NCBI GenBank assembly: GCA_013398295.1
Contig: VZSF01001229.1
Coordinates: forward strand, 62,001-126,000
Source of the DNA: Chionis minor
Lineage: Eukaryota; Chordata; Aves; Charadriiformes; Chionididae
Direction: 5' to 3'
DNA length: 64,000 bases
The notes under the pieces were generated by a model that was not told the origin of the DNA, made no database searches, and saw nothing but the letters and a program-made list of their open reading frames with translations. Shown here in pieces: positions 1 through 12,391 of the stretch; position 1 is the first letter of the stretch, and the number at the start of each line of letters is the position of its first letter. The translations under genes and the position numbers were made by a program.

Positions 1-57
1 GAACTAGAAGAACTTTAAGGTCCCTTCTAACCTAAACCATTCTATGATTATATAAGA
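1..57 (+). mobile_element. CR1 LINE 3' tail fragment
   Basis: The stretch reads like the end of CR1: an AACTTTAAGGTCCCTTCTAA segment followed by AACCATTCTATGATTAT. It matches the complete tail at 7360-7412 base for base over most of its length. The body of the element lies upstream of the window. It is in the same orientation as the gene. Confidence 0.75.
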
Positions 58-3000
58 TTCTTGTAACACCACCAGCCTCTTAACCCTAAGCAAGGTAACT
101 GAGTAGTTTCAGGAGGATATGAAGCCATCTCACCTAAGAGACTAGGGTGTTCTGAGAGATCTGTCTCATGACATCTGGAAGTTCAGGCTAGATGACCTGC
201 GGCCATCTGTGATCTTTCTGCATGAATCTTTTAACAAATTCTCGGTAAAAAGAACTCACGACCAACTGGTAGGGAATGTGCACCGATAGTTGACAAGAAG
301 GTATATGCGTAAACCTGCGTTTCCCAAAATGATATTAATTGTTAGCCAGAAATGGCAAAATATTAGTGACAAAGTAGTCACACAGAGGTGCTTTGATCAC
401 TGATCATGCAGCTAGTTTATATCCCTCATTCCATAGGAACTTGGGTACTGCCCCACTGAGTGAGCATAGCAGCCCTCCTCATTCAATACTACTAGTTGGG
501 GAAACAACAACCTGATGGAGAGACGGTCTGTGTGTCCCTAGTTGTGTTCATTTGATTAAACTGCCAGAGTAGGATTGACAAGCTTCACCCAGTTGCATGC
601 TAGCAAAGCTGAAGTGATGTTAATTGGCTGGTAACCCAGCCTAGCTTTGTTTTTCCCCCAGCAGGATTGAGAGGAACTGGGGTAGGTAGAGTGAACCAGT
701 CAAAGAAAACCATTTCCGTTTAACTTCCCAGTGCAGTTGGAATATGTGTTTTGTTTCCTGTTTCTAGGTGTTTTGGGTTTTGGTTTTTGGTTTCTTTAAA
801 CATGTGGAAGAATGTTTCACATTAATTGAAAAATCTTTCCAGTGTATTTTATGGCTGTAGTAAGCTCCATTTATTTCTTGAAATTCAAGGAGATGTGTTT
901 GAGGAACATTATTTTTTTCCTGGTTACATCCAGTCATTGCTTTTGCAGAACTGGTGTAACAATGTACTCCTTTACTAGCTGAGATATACAGATATACCCA
1001 TATGAAAAAAAAAACAAACTAAACAAAACACAGATTTGGCTTGTTATTAAAATGAATGCAGGTGGTGGTTTCCTTTCTAATTTCCTTTCTGTTTTACTGA
1101 ATTGTAAATAGATAAATGTCCAAAATGAGAATTAGCTGGTTTTGTTTTTAGAATGCTGAAAATATTTGTTATTTGTGCAGTTTGAATCCAGTGAAATAAA
1201 AACCATCCCTGATGGTAAGGGGTGCAGTAGGAAAGGATATAATATACCAGAAAAATGCTTTACTGTCTAACTTGCATAACTGTAGTATGACTCCTCAAAA
1301 AATATAGGTTGTGCTGTCACTTATTTTCCAACTATGGATAGTGGAACATTCCCTATAATCACTTGAAGGTTTAAATGAAATGTAGAAAGAGGCTATGAAT
1401 AATAAAAATTATGCACTGTTTTGATGGGAAAAGAGCATTTCTCAGAGTTTATGAATGTCTGAGCAATGACAAAAAAAAATACAGAAAAAGTATTGGATTT
1501 GGGTTTCAGCCAAAGCACAGAACTTTTTTTCAAGCTTGATTGAACATTTACAAGCACCCCTTAAGTTTTGAGAATTAAGCAGGGATAAAATTTAAGTTAA
1601 ACTGTTAACTCAGACAATAGGGTTTAACTCACACATATAGCCTGGATGTTTCCTAACATATTAATACTTTTAAAAATGAAGTATCACTTCGAGAAACTAC
1701 ATATGGTGGAACACTTGGGCTTGGTAAGTGACACTGGCCCAGTGTCTCTGCATGACTGGATGTTTCTGTTGATCTTAAAAATAAAAGTGCAATGAAAAAC
1801 ATGGTCAACGTTATCAAGTTTAGTAAACTGGAGCTGCATTTTTTTTATTCTCCTCCTGCCAAAAACAACCCCAAAAGCATACCACCTTGAATGTTCATCC
1901 TGCCTTTATAATTGTGTTCAGACTTCAATAAAGTTTGAAAAAATGACTAGAAAATATAATTTTCTTTGGGATTGCATCTTTTTATGCGTCTATGCTTTTT
2001 TATTTTTTCCCACTGCTTGTGTATTCAACCTAATAGATTGTCTTTATATATGTCTTTCTAAATTTATTGTGTTAGAAGAAATTGTACTAGTGGCTGCCAA
2101 TGTAAGAAACTATGATTTCACCAGACTTGTTTCTTTCCTGTTGACCAACGAGGGTCTGATTCTGGTGAATTCTTTTAGTATATAATTTCCAAATTTAGCT
2201 TCAACAGTCAACTTTAGACTGTGGGCCAGTGAAAAGCCTTGAGCCTGGTATTGAGCCGCATTAAATGACAACAGATCTGGTGTTATCAGGACATGAAAGA
2301 TGTTGTTCTTCACATTCCAATTACAAGTCTTCTTGCAGTCCTAAGTACCTCTATTTAAAAGAAAATAATTACTTAAAAAAATCCCTACGCTAAATACCTT
2401 ATTGAGATGTAAAATATTAATCGTTAGTACCATTTTGATTTCTCTTTATATTTAAAACAGTATTTTAACTATGGCTTGGCGTTTTCCTTCCAGGAACAAG
2501 TTTTTGGTTGCTTAGTAGAGTAACCTCTTTGTGTCTAAGCGGTCATTTATTGATGTCTTTTTGGATATTACTATGCAGGCACTGCAGTCAGCTTCTGAGG
2601 CAGCAGACCTTTTGCAGGGCTGAAGGAGGCCTGGGGAAGGAGATGTTTAAGCAAAGAATGTTTGCTTTTTGGTGTCACATTGGTTCTCTCGAGACTGCTC
2701 AGCTAAGGAAAGAACAATGCCTAGACATAGTATTTGTTATCACACAGCAAGACAGCTTAGTCTTTGATATCAATGTGCAAATTCTACATTAATGTATTAG
2801 GAATTGAAGTGTAATTAAAAAGATACCTGGTCAAAAGCATGAGGATTTTGTAATTAAACAAGTTAAACGAGTTTCATGTTTAACTAATATACTACACTAA
2901 ACAGAAAGGCATGCTCCATTCAATTTTAATGTATGTAGTGAATCCAGGTAAGAGATATTGATATATGTGATTTATTTTGTACCTTAGGATTTAACTGCTC

Positions 3001-3881
3001 AAATAACCTCTTTATTCCAGGAAGACCTTTACTATGGAGCTTTACTACCATGTTGCTTTAACAAAGATGCATTTAATTTTGGTTTTGTACAATCTGAAAA
3101 TTGGAGTAATATGTATAATCATTTGTGAGGCTGATATGATAGAACAAATGTGTCATGAAGTCTGGAAAGTGCTAAGTATAATTCAAAAGCAATTTTTACA
3201 ATTGCAGTAAGTGACCCAAGGAATTAAGTGTAGCACTTTGGGAAACTGTTCTGGACTAGGAAAAATACCTCTTAGATTATACTATTTTCTTATCAAAATT
3301 ACTAATTTCTCTCAAGAAATAAAAGAGTGCATGAGATTTTTATACAGTTTAAATTGGTCTAATCCATACCAACTGAGAAAATGGTCTTTTATTTTGCAAT
3401 AAAAATTTCTAGGAGACCTAAATAATTCATAAATTCCAATCTCATTTTCAATAATAAATAAGTGGAAGCTTAATTCATCTTTATTTTCAGTGTATTTAAA
3501 GCACTAAATAAATTTGATTTTTTCCACACATTCATAATTAACTTTCCAGTAAAATTAATCTTTTAAAAATATATAATATTACCTTCATAATCTATCAGCA
3601 GCCTATGTACAGGTCTCATATTTAATATGATACAGTTTATTCTCTTATAGATGGTTTCTTTCATGGTTCTGAGTTTGATTAAGAAGAGAAGGGCCTGCCT
3701 GACCTATTAACTGTATTCTAGAACTTTTTGTCCATCTGAATAATCTGGATTTCAGTGAAACATGCCAGCATTTCTTTAAGACTCCTTGTACATCCAAATA
3801 CAAACCAGTCATAGTTGTGGCGTTAAACTGTTGCAATAAATTCAACTTAAGGATCTCTTATTGTTGTTCCTCTTACAACAG
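1..3881 (+). other. MALRD1 intron upstream of E1 (partial)
   Basis: This is AT-rich sequence with a CR1 tail at the very start and nothing else I can name. The acceptor is TCTTACAACAG, ending at 3881. The preceding exon lies outside the window and must end in phase 1. The small open frames here have no recognisable domain and no splice context. Confidence 0.7.
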
Positions 3882-4028
3882 CTAATTACACTATATGCGA
3901 TTTTGAGACTGACCTCTGTGGATGGAAGCCGCTAAGCCTAAGTGATGCTGACTGGAGCATGATGAAAGAAGAGCCTCCCCTTGGCAGGAGACTCCCTGGC
4001 AAAGGTCGTACAACTAATACTGCACACA
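3882..4028 (+). CDS. MALRD1: MALRD1 exon E1: MAM-1, N-terminal part
   Basis: The exon starts in phase 1 and opens MAM-1 with a NYT sequon, then CDFE...LCGW (Cys5, Cys12) and a DADWSMM segment, the usual first strand region of a MAM domain. Two in-phase donors exist: AAAG|GTCGTA after 4004 and CACA|GTGAAA after 4028. I chose 4028 because the extra residues KGRTTNTAHRAYIYF align without a gap to [15 protein letters not shown] of MAM-3, whereas stopping at 4004 removes eight residues of this conserved segment. Also, the upstream donor has C at +3 and T at +5, which is poor. Either choice joins E2 in frame. The start and frame are secure; the 3' edge is less so. Confidence 0.8.
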
Positions 4029-7000
4029 GTGAAATTTCCTTTATTATTATTATTAATTTATTAATATTATTATTTTACTAGTTCTGTGAAGAGTATTTGT
4101 ACTTGTGAATGGTGACAGGCTGATAATAAACTGTTTCGAAATGGATACTACACAGTATTTATAAAACATAGGTAACGTTACAGAAAGCTAGTCTTTCAGG
4201 TGTGCCTTTTCTTAGATGTGATTTTGTTAATGTGTCTTTGTAACCTTTATTTTCTGCTGGGCCAATCAATGAGGTGTATGATTCTGGATGCAGCCTTAGT
4301 TTTTTGAGATGCTGACCTTTGAACTGACATAGCTAACTTTGTTCACGCATATCATAAGCACATTGTACCGGATATTCACACAGGAGCCATTCTTGAAAAT
4401 ACTATTTACACAAAATATGACTGTAGCTTTTTGTAGAGTGCGGGTAAATTAATCTGTTTTGTCTGGAAAAACTAGAGTGAATGTAATATCCTTTAAACAG
4501 TTGTTCTTCTTCAGCCTATTGTTGCTGTACAATGCATTCAGCTGGAAAAAGTCTATTCCAGTAGAGGGTTGTTTTAAAGTATTTTATCAAAATGAAAATG
4601 TGATTACAGTATATGTATAAAACTAAAACTACATAGCGTGTTTGTCATTGTCAAATAATATTGGTAAATATTCTGTTACTTCAACTCTTTGAAATTTGTC
4701 TGTTACACTGCTTCCAGTGGAGATTGGATTACTTTAAAATCTGTGTTACAGTCCAATACCCCTTTAAAGTTAAATTTTTTTCATGATGTATATCATCATA
4801 CAACCAGACCTCCACCCTTCTCTTTTATGTTCATATCAAAAGAATGTGAAATATGAAGTATTCCACTTCAAGCATTCAAAGGTAGAGGAATTCCACGATT
4901 AAAATTTGCCTGTGCAAACCCTACTGGGGTTTGAGTATGTGTGTGCATGCTATATAATAACTTTAACTGCATAATCATATGCCTTTTTTCCACTGGTTCC
5001 CAGTGATGAAGTGCGCCAAAGTTGCTGTTCGCTTTCTCAGTAGCAAATGTTTTATTGTTTCTTTAGAGTGGCACTCGATCTGCATTACTGCACTGTCTGC
5101 AAACGTTACTGCGTCACGGCTTCCAAACTCTCACAGCTCCAGAGAAGGGCACTGATATGCCTGTGTCTTTCCAGTGCGGGTTGTTCTAGGTGCTGGTGAG
5201 ATCTGAGGTGTAATGTGGTCATAATGAAGGCTGCTGGTAGAAACATCTGCTCCGCAGCCGAAGCAGCATGTTAAATTAGCCCGTATGGAACTATATGCTG
5301 CTGCACTTAAGCTGCTTTGATACCTGAATCTTTACAGTCATTAGGTTCACATCTTTACATGTTGCTGTGAGTTGAAGCCTCAAGCAGATCTTAAGGTTAC
5401 CATGCAGCACCTCTCAAGCCCAGTAATGATGTATTCCCCGTATAAGTTAGTGCAAAGGTCTATCTGAGGTGGTTTTGAACCAATCTATCACTGTGGCTGC
5501 TACAGCCAAATCACGGATTTAGAATTAGGCTTCCAGAATTCAAGCAAGTTTTTGCCAACATTAAATCAAGGTCCTTTGGATTGCAACAGTTGCCTGCGAT
5601 ACGGCAGAGTGTTTGTCTCTCTTCTCTCCTGGGGAGGGCAGCAGCAAATTTTGATTAATGAAGATCTTAACAAGGCTACTGTAGAGGCTCAGCTGCAAAT
5701 TAAAAGAGGATCCTTTGAAGTACTCTTGCATTCCAATGAGGGGAGCTTCCCTCTCGCTGCAGAGAGCGGCGCGCCGGTTTGTACAAGGAGCTGTAACGGT
5801 CACCTCTTTGTGCCAGCCTTGCTAAAACGATGCGATTATTCACATGGGGCTGGACTTAACCCTCTGCTTTATTATGTATCCATGGGAAATAAATGGCTAA
5901 GGAGTATGACTGTGGAAGCACAATAGCTGATTTTCCAAGATGTAAGGCAATATGTGTAATATCAATGCGCAAACAAGACTGAGCCTTTAGTGTTGTTTTG
6001 CATAGACTTTCATGAAAAAGTCTCAGTATTCAGTGAAGGCAGCACTGACGGCATTCAAAATATGCTGCTTTAGGGCCCCTCGAAGATGTTTATCCTTCCC
6101 TACCTTTGTCTGAAGCACATCTGCTGTAGTTCAAATCCAAAGGCAGTTCGTTTGCCAGAGTTCAGATTAGATCTTTAATTAAGCTTTCATCCCCACTAGC
6201 ACAGACAACAATGTCAAGTCTGTGGACCCCATGAGAAAATATAGCTTATTCCATTGGCTCCCGTGGTCTGCAACATTGTTAGCATGCTTAAAACTGGCTG
6301 GGCCATGCTGACAGTGAATACTGTACCCTAAAGGAAATTCATTTTTGTTCTAAATTCTGTTTGAACTGTTATTTAAGCCAATTAAAATGTGTCCTTTAGG
6401 GATCCCAGCTGAGATCTATGTTGTTTGATCTCCGGGCTGGTCAGAGTTGCAATTCTGCAGTCCCTTCGCTCTCCTCAGCCTGAGTGGAGAGCAAAAGGGC
6501 ATTGTGCAGAAGTGATGGGAAGTAGTTGTAGATGATGAAAGTCTTAAGGTTTTTGCCTAAAGAGGGCAGATTAAAAAAAAAAAAAATACATGCAGTGGGT
6601 CTGCACAGTAATGCCCTCACAGAAGCAACATCTGAACTCCCTTTGCAGGGCTCTGTATTTACTTCCTCAGGCTTAAGTACTTACAGGCACTGTGACAGGG
6701 TGGCCTTAGCAATGGCTGCCCAAATACCCTTTTTTCCTTCCCCCTTTTTCCTCATCTTTGGACTGAGTCAAGTTAATTTTACTATGGATGGAAGAGACAC
6801 GAGCGTTTAGCAATTCTGTTTTGTCTTTGCCTACATAGACATAGGTTGTCACAGCCCTGTTAAAAAAACCCCTCCTCGTTATCCACAGAGACTGAACTGA
6901 CGTTAAAGTTGTTTCATTTGTTTACGTGTATGAATAAGCTTTATGTGCCTCATCGAGCACATAGTTGCCTCTCTGAAGTAGCTGTTTGGCACTGGAGCAT

Positions 7001-7039
7001 GACATATTTGTCATATTTCTTTGATTTTTTTGTTTACAG
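4029..7039 (+). other. MALRD1 intron 1
   Basis: The intron is about 3.0 kb, with donor GTGAAA and acceptor TTTTTTGTTTACAG. It holds a TTA-type AT repeat just inside the donor. At 5000-5900 the sequence is richer in GC and CpG than its surroundings. There is an A-run near 6572-6586. No repeat family is recognised. Confidence 0.7.
4038..4079. repeat. (TTA/TTAAT)n AT-rich simple repeat
   Basis: The run consists of TTA units interrupted by TTAAT, beginning about ten bases inside intron 1. Confidence 0.85.
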
Positions 7040-7149
7040 GAGCATACATTTACTTCAGTGGATCGCATCAGATGAACGCAAAGATGGCCATGTCCCATCT
7101 GGGAAGTCCTTTCCTTGTCAAGTTGTCCCCTGGGCTTTCCTGCTGCCAG
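7040..7149 (+). CDS. MALRD1: MALRD1 exon E2: MAM-1, middle
   Basis: The exon is 110 bp, entering in phase 1 and leaving in phase 0. It encodes residues 50-85, beginning AYIYFSGS, the G-x-Y-x-Y strand of a MAM domain, and ending GLSCCQ with adjacent Cys83-Cys84. One of these occupies the third conserved MAM cysteine position, ahead of FWY in E3. The acceptor is a strong polypyrimidine tract with TTTACAG; the donor is CAG|GTAACA. The exon is split by frame from any long ORF, so it is easy to miss. Its support is the splice sites, the phase match with both neighbours and the alignment with MAM-3. A CR1 copy begins about 26 bp after the donor. Confidence 0.9.
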
Positions 7150-7175
7150 GTAACAGTTTGATGTTAACTGGAAGA

Positions 7176-7412
7176 GGGTAGATTTAGACTGAATATCAGG
7201 AAGACATTCTTTACAGTGAGGGTAGTGAGGCATTGGAATTGGCTGGCCAGGGAAGCTGTGGAGGACCCATCCCTGGAAGCGTTCAAGGCCAGGTTGGATG
7301 GAGCTTTGAGCAACCAGGTTTAGTGTGAGGTGTCCCTGGCCACAGCAGGATGGTTGGAAACTAGATAATCTTTAAAGTCCCTTCCAACCTAAACCATTCT
7401 ATGATTCTATGA
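7176..7412 (+). mobile_element. CR1 LINE, 3' fragment
   Basis: This is a typical truncated CR1: the GGTAGATTTAGACTGAATAT segment, a TGGAAGCGTTCAAGGCCAGG segment and the terminal ATTCTATGATTCTATGA. Orientation is the same as the gene. Only the last roughly 240 bp are kept, as in most CR1 copies. Confidence 0.92.
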
Positions 7413-10400
7413 ACTGTCACCACCTTTGTAAGCTGTCACACGCCAGATGTGCAGATATGGTATTCTTCATGTGGTAAGTGTGGCAGGGAAAATCTGGCTC
7501 CACTTCGATACTAGTGGAAGGAGATAGAGACTCATTCTTTGGGAGGAGGGAGATGCATCAGGCTATTAACTGCTTTGCTACCAAATTTTTATATCTGATT
7601 ATTATTTTTCTAAAGCAGCCACCAGGTGGCTCAGATTTAGGGCTGTGCTTCAGGTTTTCGTGTTCTCTGACAAACTGAGCTGGACAACATCATCAGGGCC
7701 ATATCAAGTCATAGTGAAAGTGGCCTGCCTTCCAAGCAAAAGCTGGCAATGAGTCACACTGTCACCTGTAGGCAGGAAAGACACATCCAACGTCCCTTAA
7801 CAGGAGGTCTGAAGTTGTTATATAGATTTAACTATGTTGGTGTGACCAGAGAGAATTAGTTACCGTGCCCCAGACAGGTACTAAATTTTAATTGATGGTT
7901 TGAGGAGAATGCTTTTTAAACTGATGACAGTGCTGGAGAGTTTACATTGGAGTGCTGTTTTTGTCAAACGTCTCGTTGCTCAGTGGCAGAATGCAAATGC
8001 AACCAGACAGGATGGTTGTTGATCTGAGAAACTAGAAAGCTACCTGGAAAAAATGGATCAGGAGGGCTAAAAAATAGAAAAGTCTTAGATGAAAAGTGAA
8101 AACACAGTTTTATAACTAGAATGTTGGCATTTTCAACAAAATATGTATTTTTGTAACAGAACTTGGAGAAATATATTAAATATATATAATTATATTACTA
8201 AAGAACATAATACAAGAAAACCTTCCTAACTGCATTTTTGTTTATCCTTTTAGCCACTGAATAAAGTGAGTAGGTGCTGTAGAATTTTATAAGGTATTTT
8301 AATTTCTTCTGAGGCTTTATTTGTTTTCTATTCTGTAACTTTTCAAAGCTTATGCCATATTGCGGAGAAGCTAAGTTGTGTAGTTATGGCACCATTCTAC
8401 TACATAATGCATCCTGATTTAAGAAGTCACAGGGAAGAAAAGGAAAAGAGAGGGAGAGCTTGCCAAAATAATTTTATTGTGTTCAGTGGTAAAAAGAGGC
8501 TTTAGAGAAACAAAATTTAGACTGGTTGCTTAATTTTTCAGACTCAATGTAGAATAGAAACTGCAATTTCACTTAGGAAAACTTCTTTTAAAAAATAAAA
8601 ATGTCAGAAAACAATGTGTTGAGGAACTGGATTTAAAAGGCCCAACAAATAGCAGAATTTTATTCCAACAGGACATAGGCTTATTAGTTTTTTCCCAGTG
8701 TAAGGGAAAGTGTTGCTTTAGGTAAATCTGTTTTACTTGAGATTGTGGCTGACTTGGACTGTATACATCAATGAGTCATCAGATCTCAGTTGAATAGTTA
8801 TAACTTGCAGCTGTGGTGTAGAAGCCTCTTAAATAATTTAAGAACAGCACCTCCCTGTCACTTAATGCACTCTCTGAGTTCTTAATCTTCACATGGCTTC
8901 TTAGTGTTGTGAAGATTCAAAATTAAATAGATGCAGAGTGAAATTAAGAAAAATGCTGCTGCAGGGAACACAGAAGGCCTCTCAACATCCCATTGGAGCC
9001 CTGCACGTCGCATTACCCCTGGATACCAACAGCCTTTGTACGCGAAGTAGACTCGTTCAGACAGTTCCATATCTCTTTTGTAGACATTGATACTGAGTAG
9101 ATAAGCACCTTTCAAGTTCAGATTAACTTATCTTGGAATCCTTTCAGGTGAACTGGGCACAACTGGTATGTGAATCAATGAATCACTTTGGTTAGATCTA
9201 TTGCAGAGTTTGGTCTGCATTCAAAACAAATACAAATGCAGCAGGGATGCAAATACAGTTCTCTAGTTCAACATCAGATAATAAACTAATTTTAATTTTG
9301 AGTATGTACGTATTGAATGTATTTAGTTCCCAGATTCAATACAAATTAGGGCAAATTCTTATCCAGCTACACATCTCTGAAAAGAGAATGTTTTTAAAGA
9401 CTGGAAGCCTGGCTTTCTGCCACATTTTCCCTGCAGACTTTTATTTCTGGGAAAGAGCAAGGAGTAGGAGTTGCTCATTAGGATGTGTATTGGTGTGTTA
9501 TGCTCTCTGTGTATAAATGTAAGATGTTGCCCTCTGTTGGATGTCCCACTGAGAGGATAAAAGGATCAACATAAAGAGATCTATGTTTATTAATAGCTTT
9601 ACAAGTTCTTTGACTCTAGTTGTCTAAGAAAAAAAAAAAAGAAAATTGGAGAATTGGAGTTGAGCGATAAGTTTTGTATTGTGCCCTACTGGCTAATTGA
9701 AGCTTAGAAGTAACTTCTTTCTGCAGCTTCTTGTAGCTGAGTCTTTCTGTAGATGTCAGCTAAAACCCTTCTTCATTTAGCTCATTTTTGGACTTGTGGA
9801 AGCAAATTTCTAGTCCTAGCTCTTTTTTTTTATGGCTCTTTAATGGACAGAGTAGTCATTGTAAAGTAGAACATGTAGACATAGAGAGGGAGGGTAATTT
9901 TATTTCTTATTTAATGAACACAGATTTGTTTAAAAAGCTGTTTTATAAACATAAACCTTACATCTAGATTGTTTAGGGTATAGTTCTTCAAACAACTCAT
10001 TTTGAAAAGCGTTTGTATACCTGCTGCTTTATATTCCTTAAGCTTTCTGGTGGGGGCGGAAAGTTACATGAAAGTATTTCAATTTATCAGTAAGTCGTGA
10101 GATTATTTTATATAATACAAGATTTTCAAGTGGGGTAAAAGAAACACTATGGGAAATTGAGAGACCAAGTCCACAAGCCATGACGCCAGAATTTATTAAA
10201 AAGTAGCAGTGTGTTGTAACAACAATATTTCCACCAGTAACCACTGATCTACCTTGTACTATGTAACATACGCAAAAAGAAACTCTCCTTCATACATAGC
10301 AGATGTTGTATCTTTGGTATATTTGTCCATTTTATGGATTAAGTTAAGGTCCAGAAGTGAAAGGTAGTGAATCCACATGCATGATGATTTTCAGATTATT

Positions 10401-10599
10401 AGTCAATGATTTGAATGTAAGGAGTTCTCAAATTCATCAGTCCTGTTCTTCAAGTTCCCTACCACGCTGAAGGGCTACAGCTTTAGCAAAGACACTAATA
10501 TGATATTTCATTGAAGAAATGACTCCTCTTGGAGTCTGGTTGCTCTTAAACTACTCTTTTCCTTGAAAGTAATAAATAAATACTTTTTATTAGAAAGAT

Positions 10600-10960
10600 G
10601 TCTTGGGGACAAACAATGAGAAGACATGTGGAAGGGGACATTGTTGAGGGTATGGCTGGAGGCACACCCACGGAAGGAGGTGATCTGTGCTGGAGGAGGT
10701 ACAGCTTTGAGAGGGCTGCAGCTGGGGGTGACCCATGCTGGGACAGGGACACCCCCAAGAGACTGTGGCTGTGGGTGACGTATGTTGGGGTGGGGACAAC
10801 CCAGAGGGACAGCGGCCTGTCAAAGGAGCTGAAGCAGGGGAAGAAGGGTACAAAACTGCAAGCAGGGGAGGGGAACTTGTAGGGAGTGCCAGAAAGAACC
10901 CACTGCTCCCATGCCCAACCTCCTGCTCCACCTGTTGCCTCAACAAAGGAATTGTGCAAG
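10600..10960. repeat. GC-rich interspersed repeat with ~48-bp tandem units
   Basis: The island is markedly richer in GC than its AT-rich flanks. It holds at least three degenerate tandem units beginning near 10679, 10727 and 10774, each starting GGTGA and continuing with a TGTGCTGG / CATGCTGG / TATGTTGG core. From memory the text resembles GC-rich parts of avian ERV LTRs, but I cannot confirm the family. Open frames on both strands are by-products of the composition. Confidence 0.55.
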
Positions 10961-11449
10961 ACTAAGTGTAACGTGCAGTCAAAAATAAGGAAATTAAGAC
11001 TAGGAAGGGGATAGGCTAAGTGTTTGACTTAAACAGGCCTGGGGGAGGAAAGGTCTTTGCTCAAGTGTGTGTTTAAGAATTTGTTTTTCTTTTCCATTTT
11101 TCTCGGTAGTGCAGCCAGTGGTTAGAAGGTTTTATTTAAATCACAGTAAATCAAATTAAATAAAAATTACAGCACCGCCCTAAGGCTGTTTTGACTGTTA
11201 TAGTCCTTCGTATAATGCCTTTCCACAACCCATAGAGTCTATTGTGTCACCTGTCTTGCTGGAATAAGAGACTTAAATTTTTTCATGTCTAACTGAAAGC
11301 TGGTTAACACATTCATCTGTGTTTGTCCTGAGGCTAAAGATGGCTGTTCTTGTATTTGTTATTGTCTTGCAAAAAAAATACGTTTCATTTGGCTGTTACC
11401 CTGAAATGATCTGTATTCTTTAACTCTGTTTAAAAGTTGATATTACACT

Positions 11450-11468
11450 AAAAAAAAAAAAAAAAAAA
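11450..11468. repeat. poly(A) run, 19 bp
   Basis: This is an uninterrupted A-run. No gene-like sequence lies upstream that would suggest a processed pseudogene, so a simple homopolymer is the better call. Confidence 0.85.
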
Positions 11469-12391
11469 GGAAACTTTCTCTTTGTGGTGTGCTGATCCAA
11501 GATTCACAGTGTCAGATCAAATGAAGATGGGCAGAGAACTAGGTGGGAAGAGCTATTTTTACAGCTCTTGGTTTACCTTCACAAAGATTCAAGTATTATT
11601 CAAGGCTTTTGCAGGGAAGTAAAGAGTCTGCAGTTGAAGAAATTTTAGTCTTTCACTACGTGAAGAAGCATGAAGGACTCAGGGAATTGAAAAAAAAAAA
11701 ATAATATTAGTCTTTGAAAATCTTATTTCTTCCCTCCAGTCCTCAGCAAAATTTTTGCCTGGACAGTATTTTTAAAAAATAAAAAAATAAATGCATCAGC
11801 TTTACTCTGTATTGCAGGGCAAGCATAATGAACTGGGATTCTCACTGTTCTCTGATCTTTTCTGCTTGACAAGCAGCTTCTTGTAGCCTCATCCACCTAT
11901 AGGTTTTTTATCTTCCCATATATTTGTGAATCCACTTGTTTCAGGAGATCAATATATTATTTTAAACACCTGTTTTCAGATAACTTTCATTTGTGTTACT
12001 TGTGGAAATAAAAGATAAAATTTCATTCATATAAGCACCTGAACTATAGCATTTCTGAGATTAACATAGTTATGAAGCTTCTTTGAGAAGTTTCTAAGTC
12101 CTTACTAAGCTAAAAAAAGAGAGGTCATATCAGTTGGTCTGCATAAGTTGATAGGTACAAGTTAAAACTGAGTTTTAAAAATAAGATTTACTTTTAATTA
12201 TGCTTTTATCTTTGGACATAATACTGCTCCTTAACATACCATATTTTCATACATCTCTCTTTTATGCCAAGGCTGTGTTTAGATCTGTTGTGTCATTCTG
12301 TGTTATAATATACGTATAAGAGTTGGTACTGAATTTATTGCAGATTGGAGATAGAGTTTTTAAAGCATTTCATTAAAAACTCTTTCAACAG

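Larger units (their letters stand above)
7150..12391 (+). other. MALRD1 intron 2
   Basis: The intron is about 5.2 kb. It contains a CR1 copy next to the donor (7176-7412), a GC-rich repeat with about 48-bp tandem units (10600-10960) and a 19-bp A-run at 11450-11468. The rest is unremarkable AT-rich sequence. Confidence 0.75.

Noticed and set aside
3882..4004. E1 ending at the AAAG|GTCGTA donor
   Set aside because: In frame, but C at +3 and T at +5 are poor, and it deletes residues that align without a gap to MAM-3. Kept only as a possible minor isoform.
5552..5926. 124-residue open frame with an ATG in intron 1
   Set aside because: It has no recognisable domain, lies in a GC-richer block that also opens the other strand, and has no splice or promoter support.
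7970..8010. tRNA-like GCTCAGTGGCAGAATGC string
   Set aside because: It resembles a B-box/D-arm fragment by chance. No cloverleaf can be completed around it.
10546..10965. Overlapping open frames on both strands (76-137 residues)
   Set aside because: They come from the composition of a GC-rich tandem repeat. Pro/Ser-rich and Gly-rich translations on opposite strands are typical artefacts.
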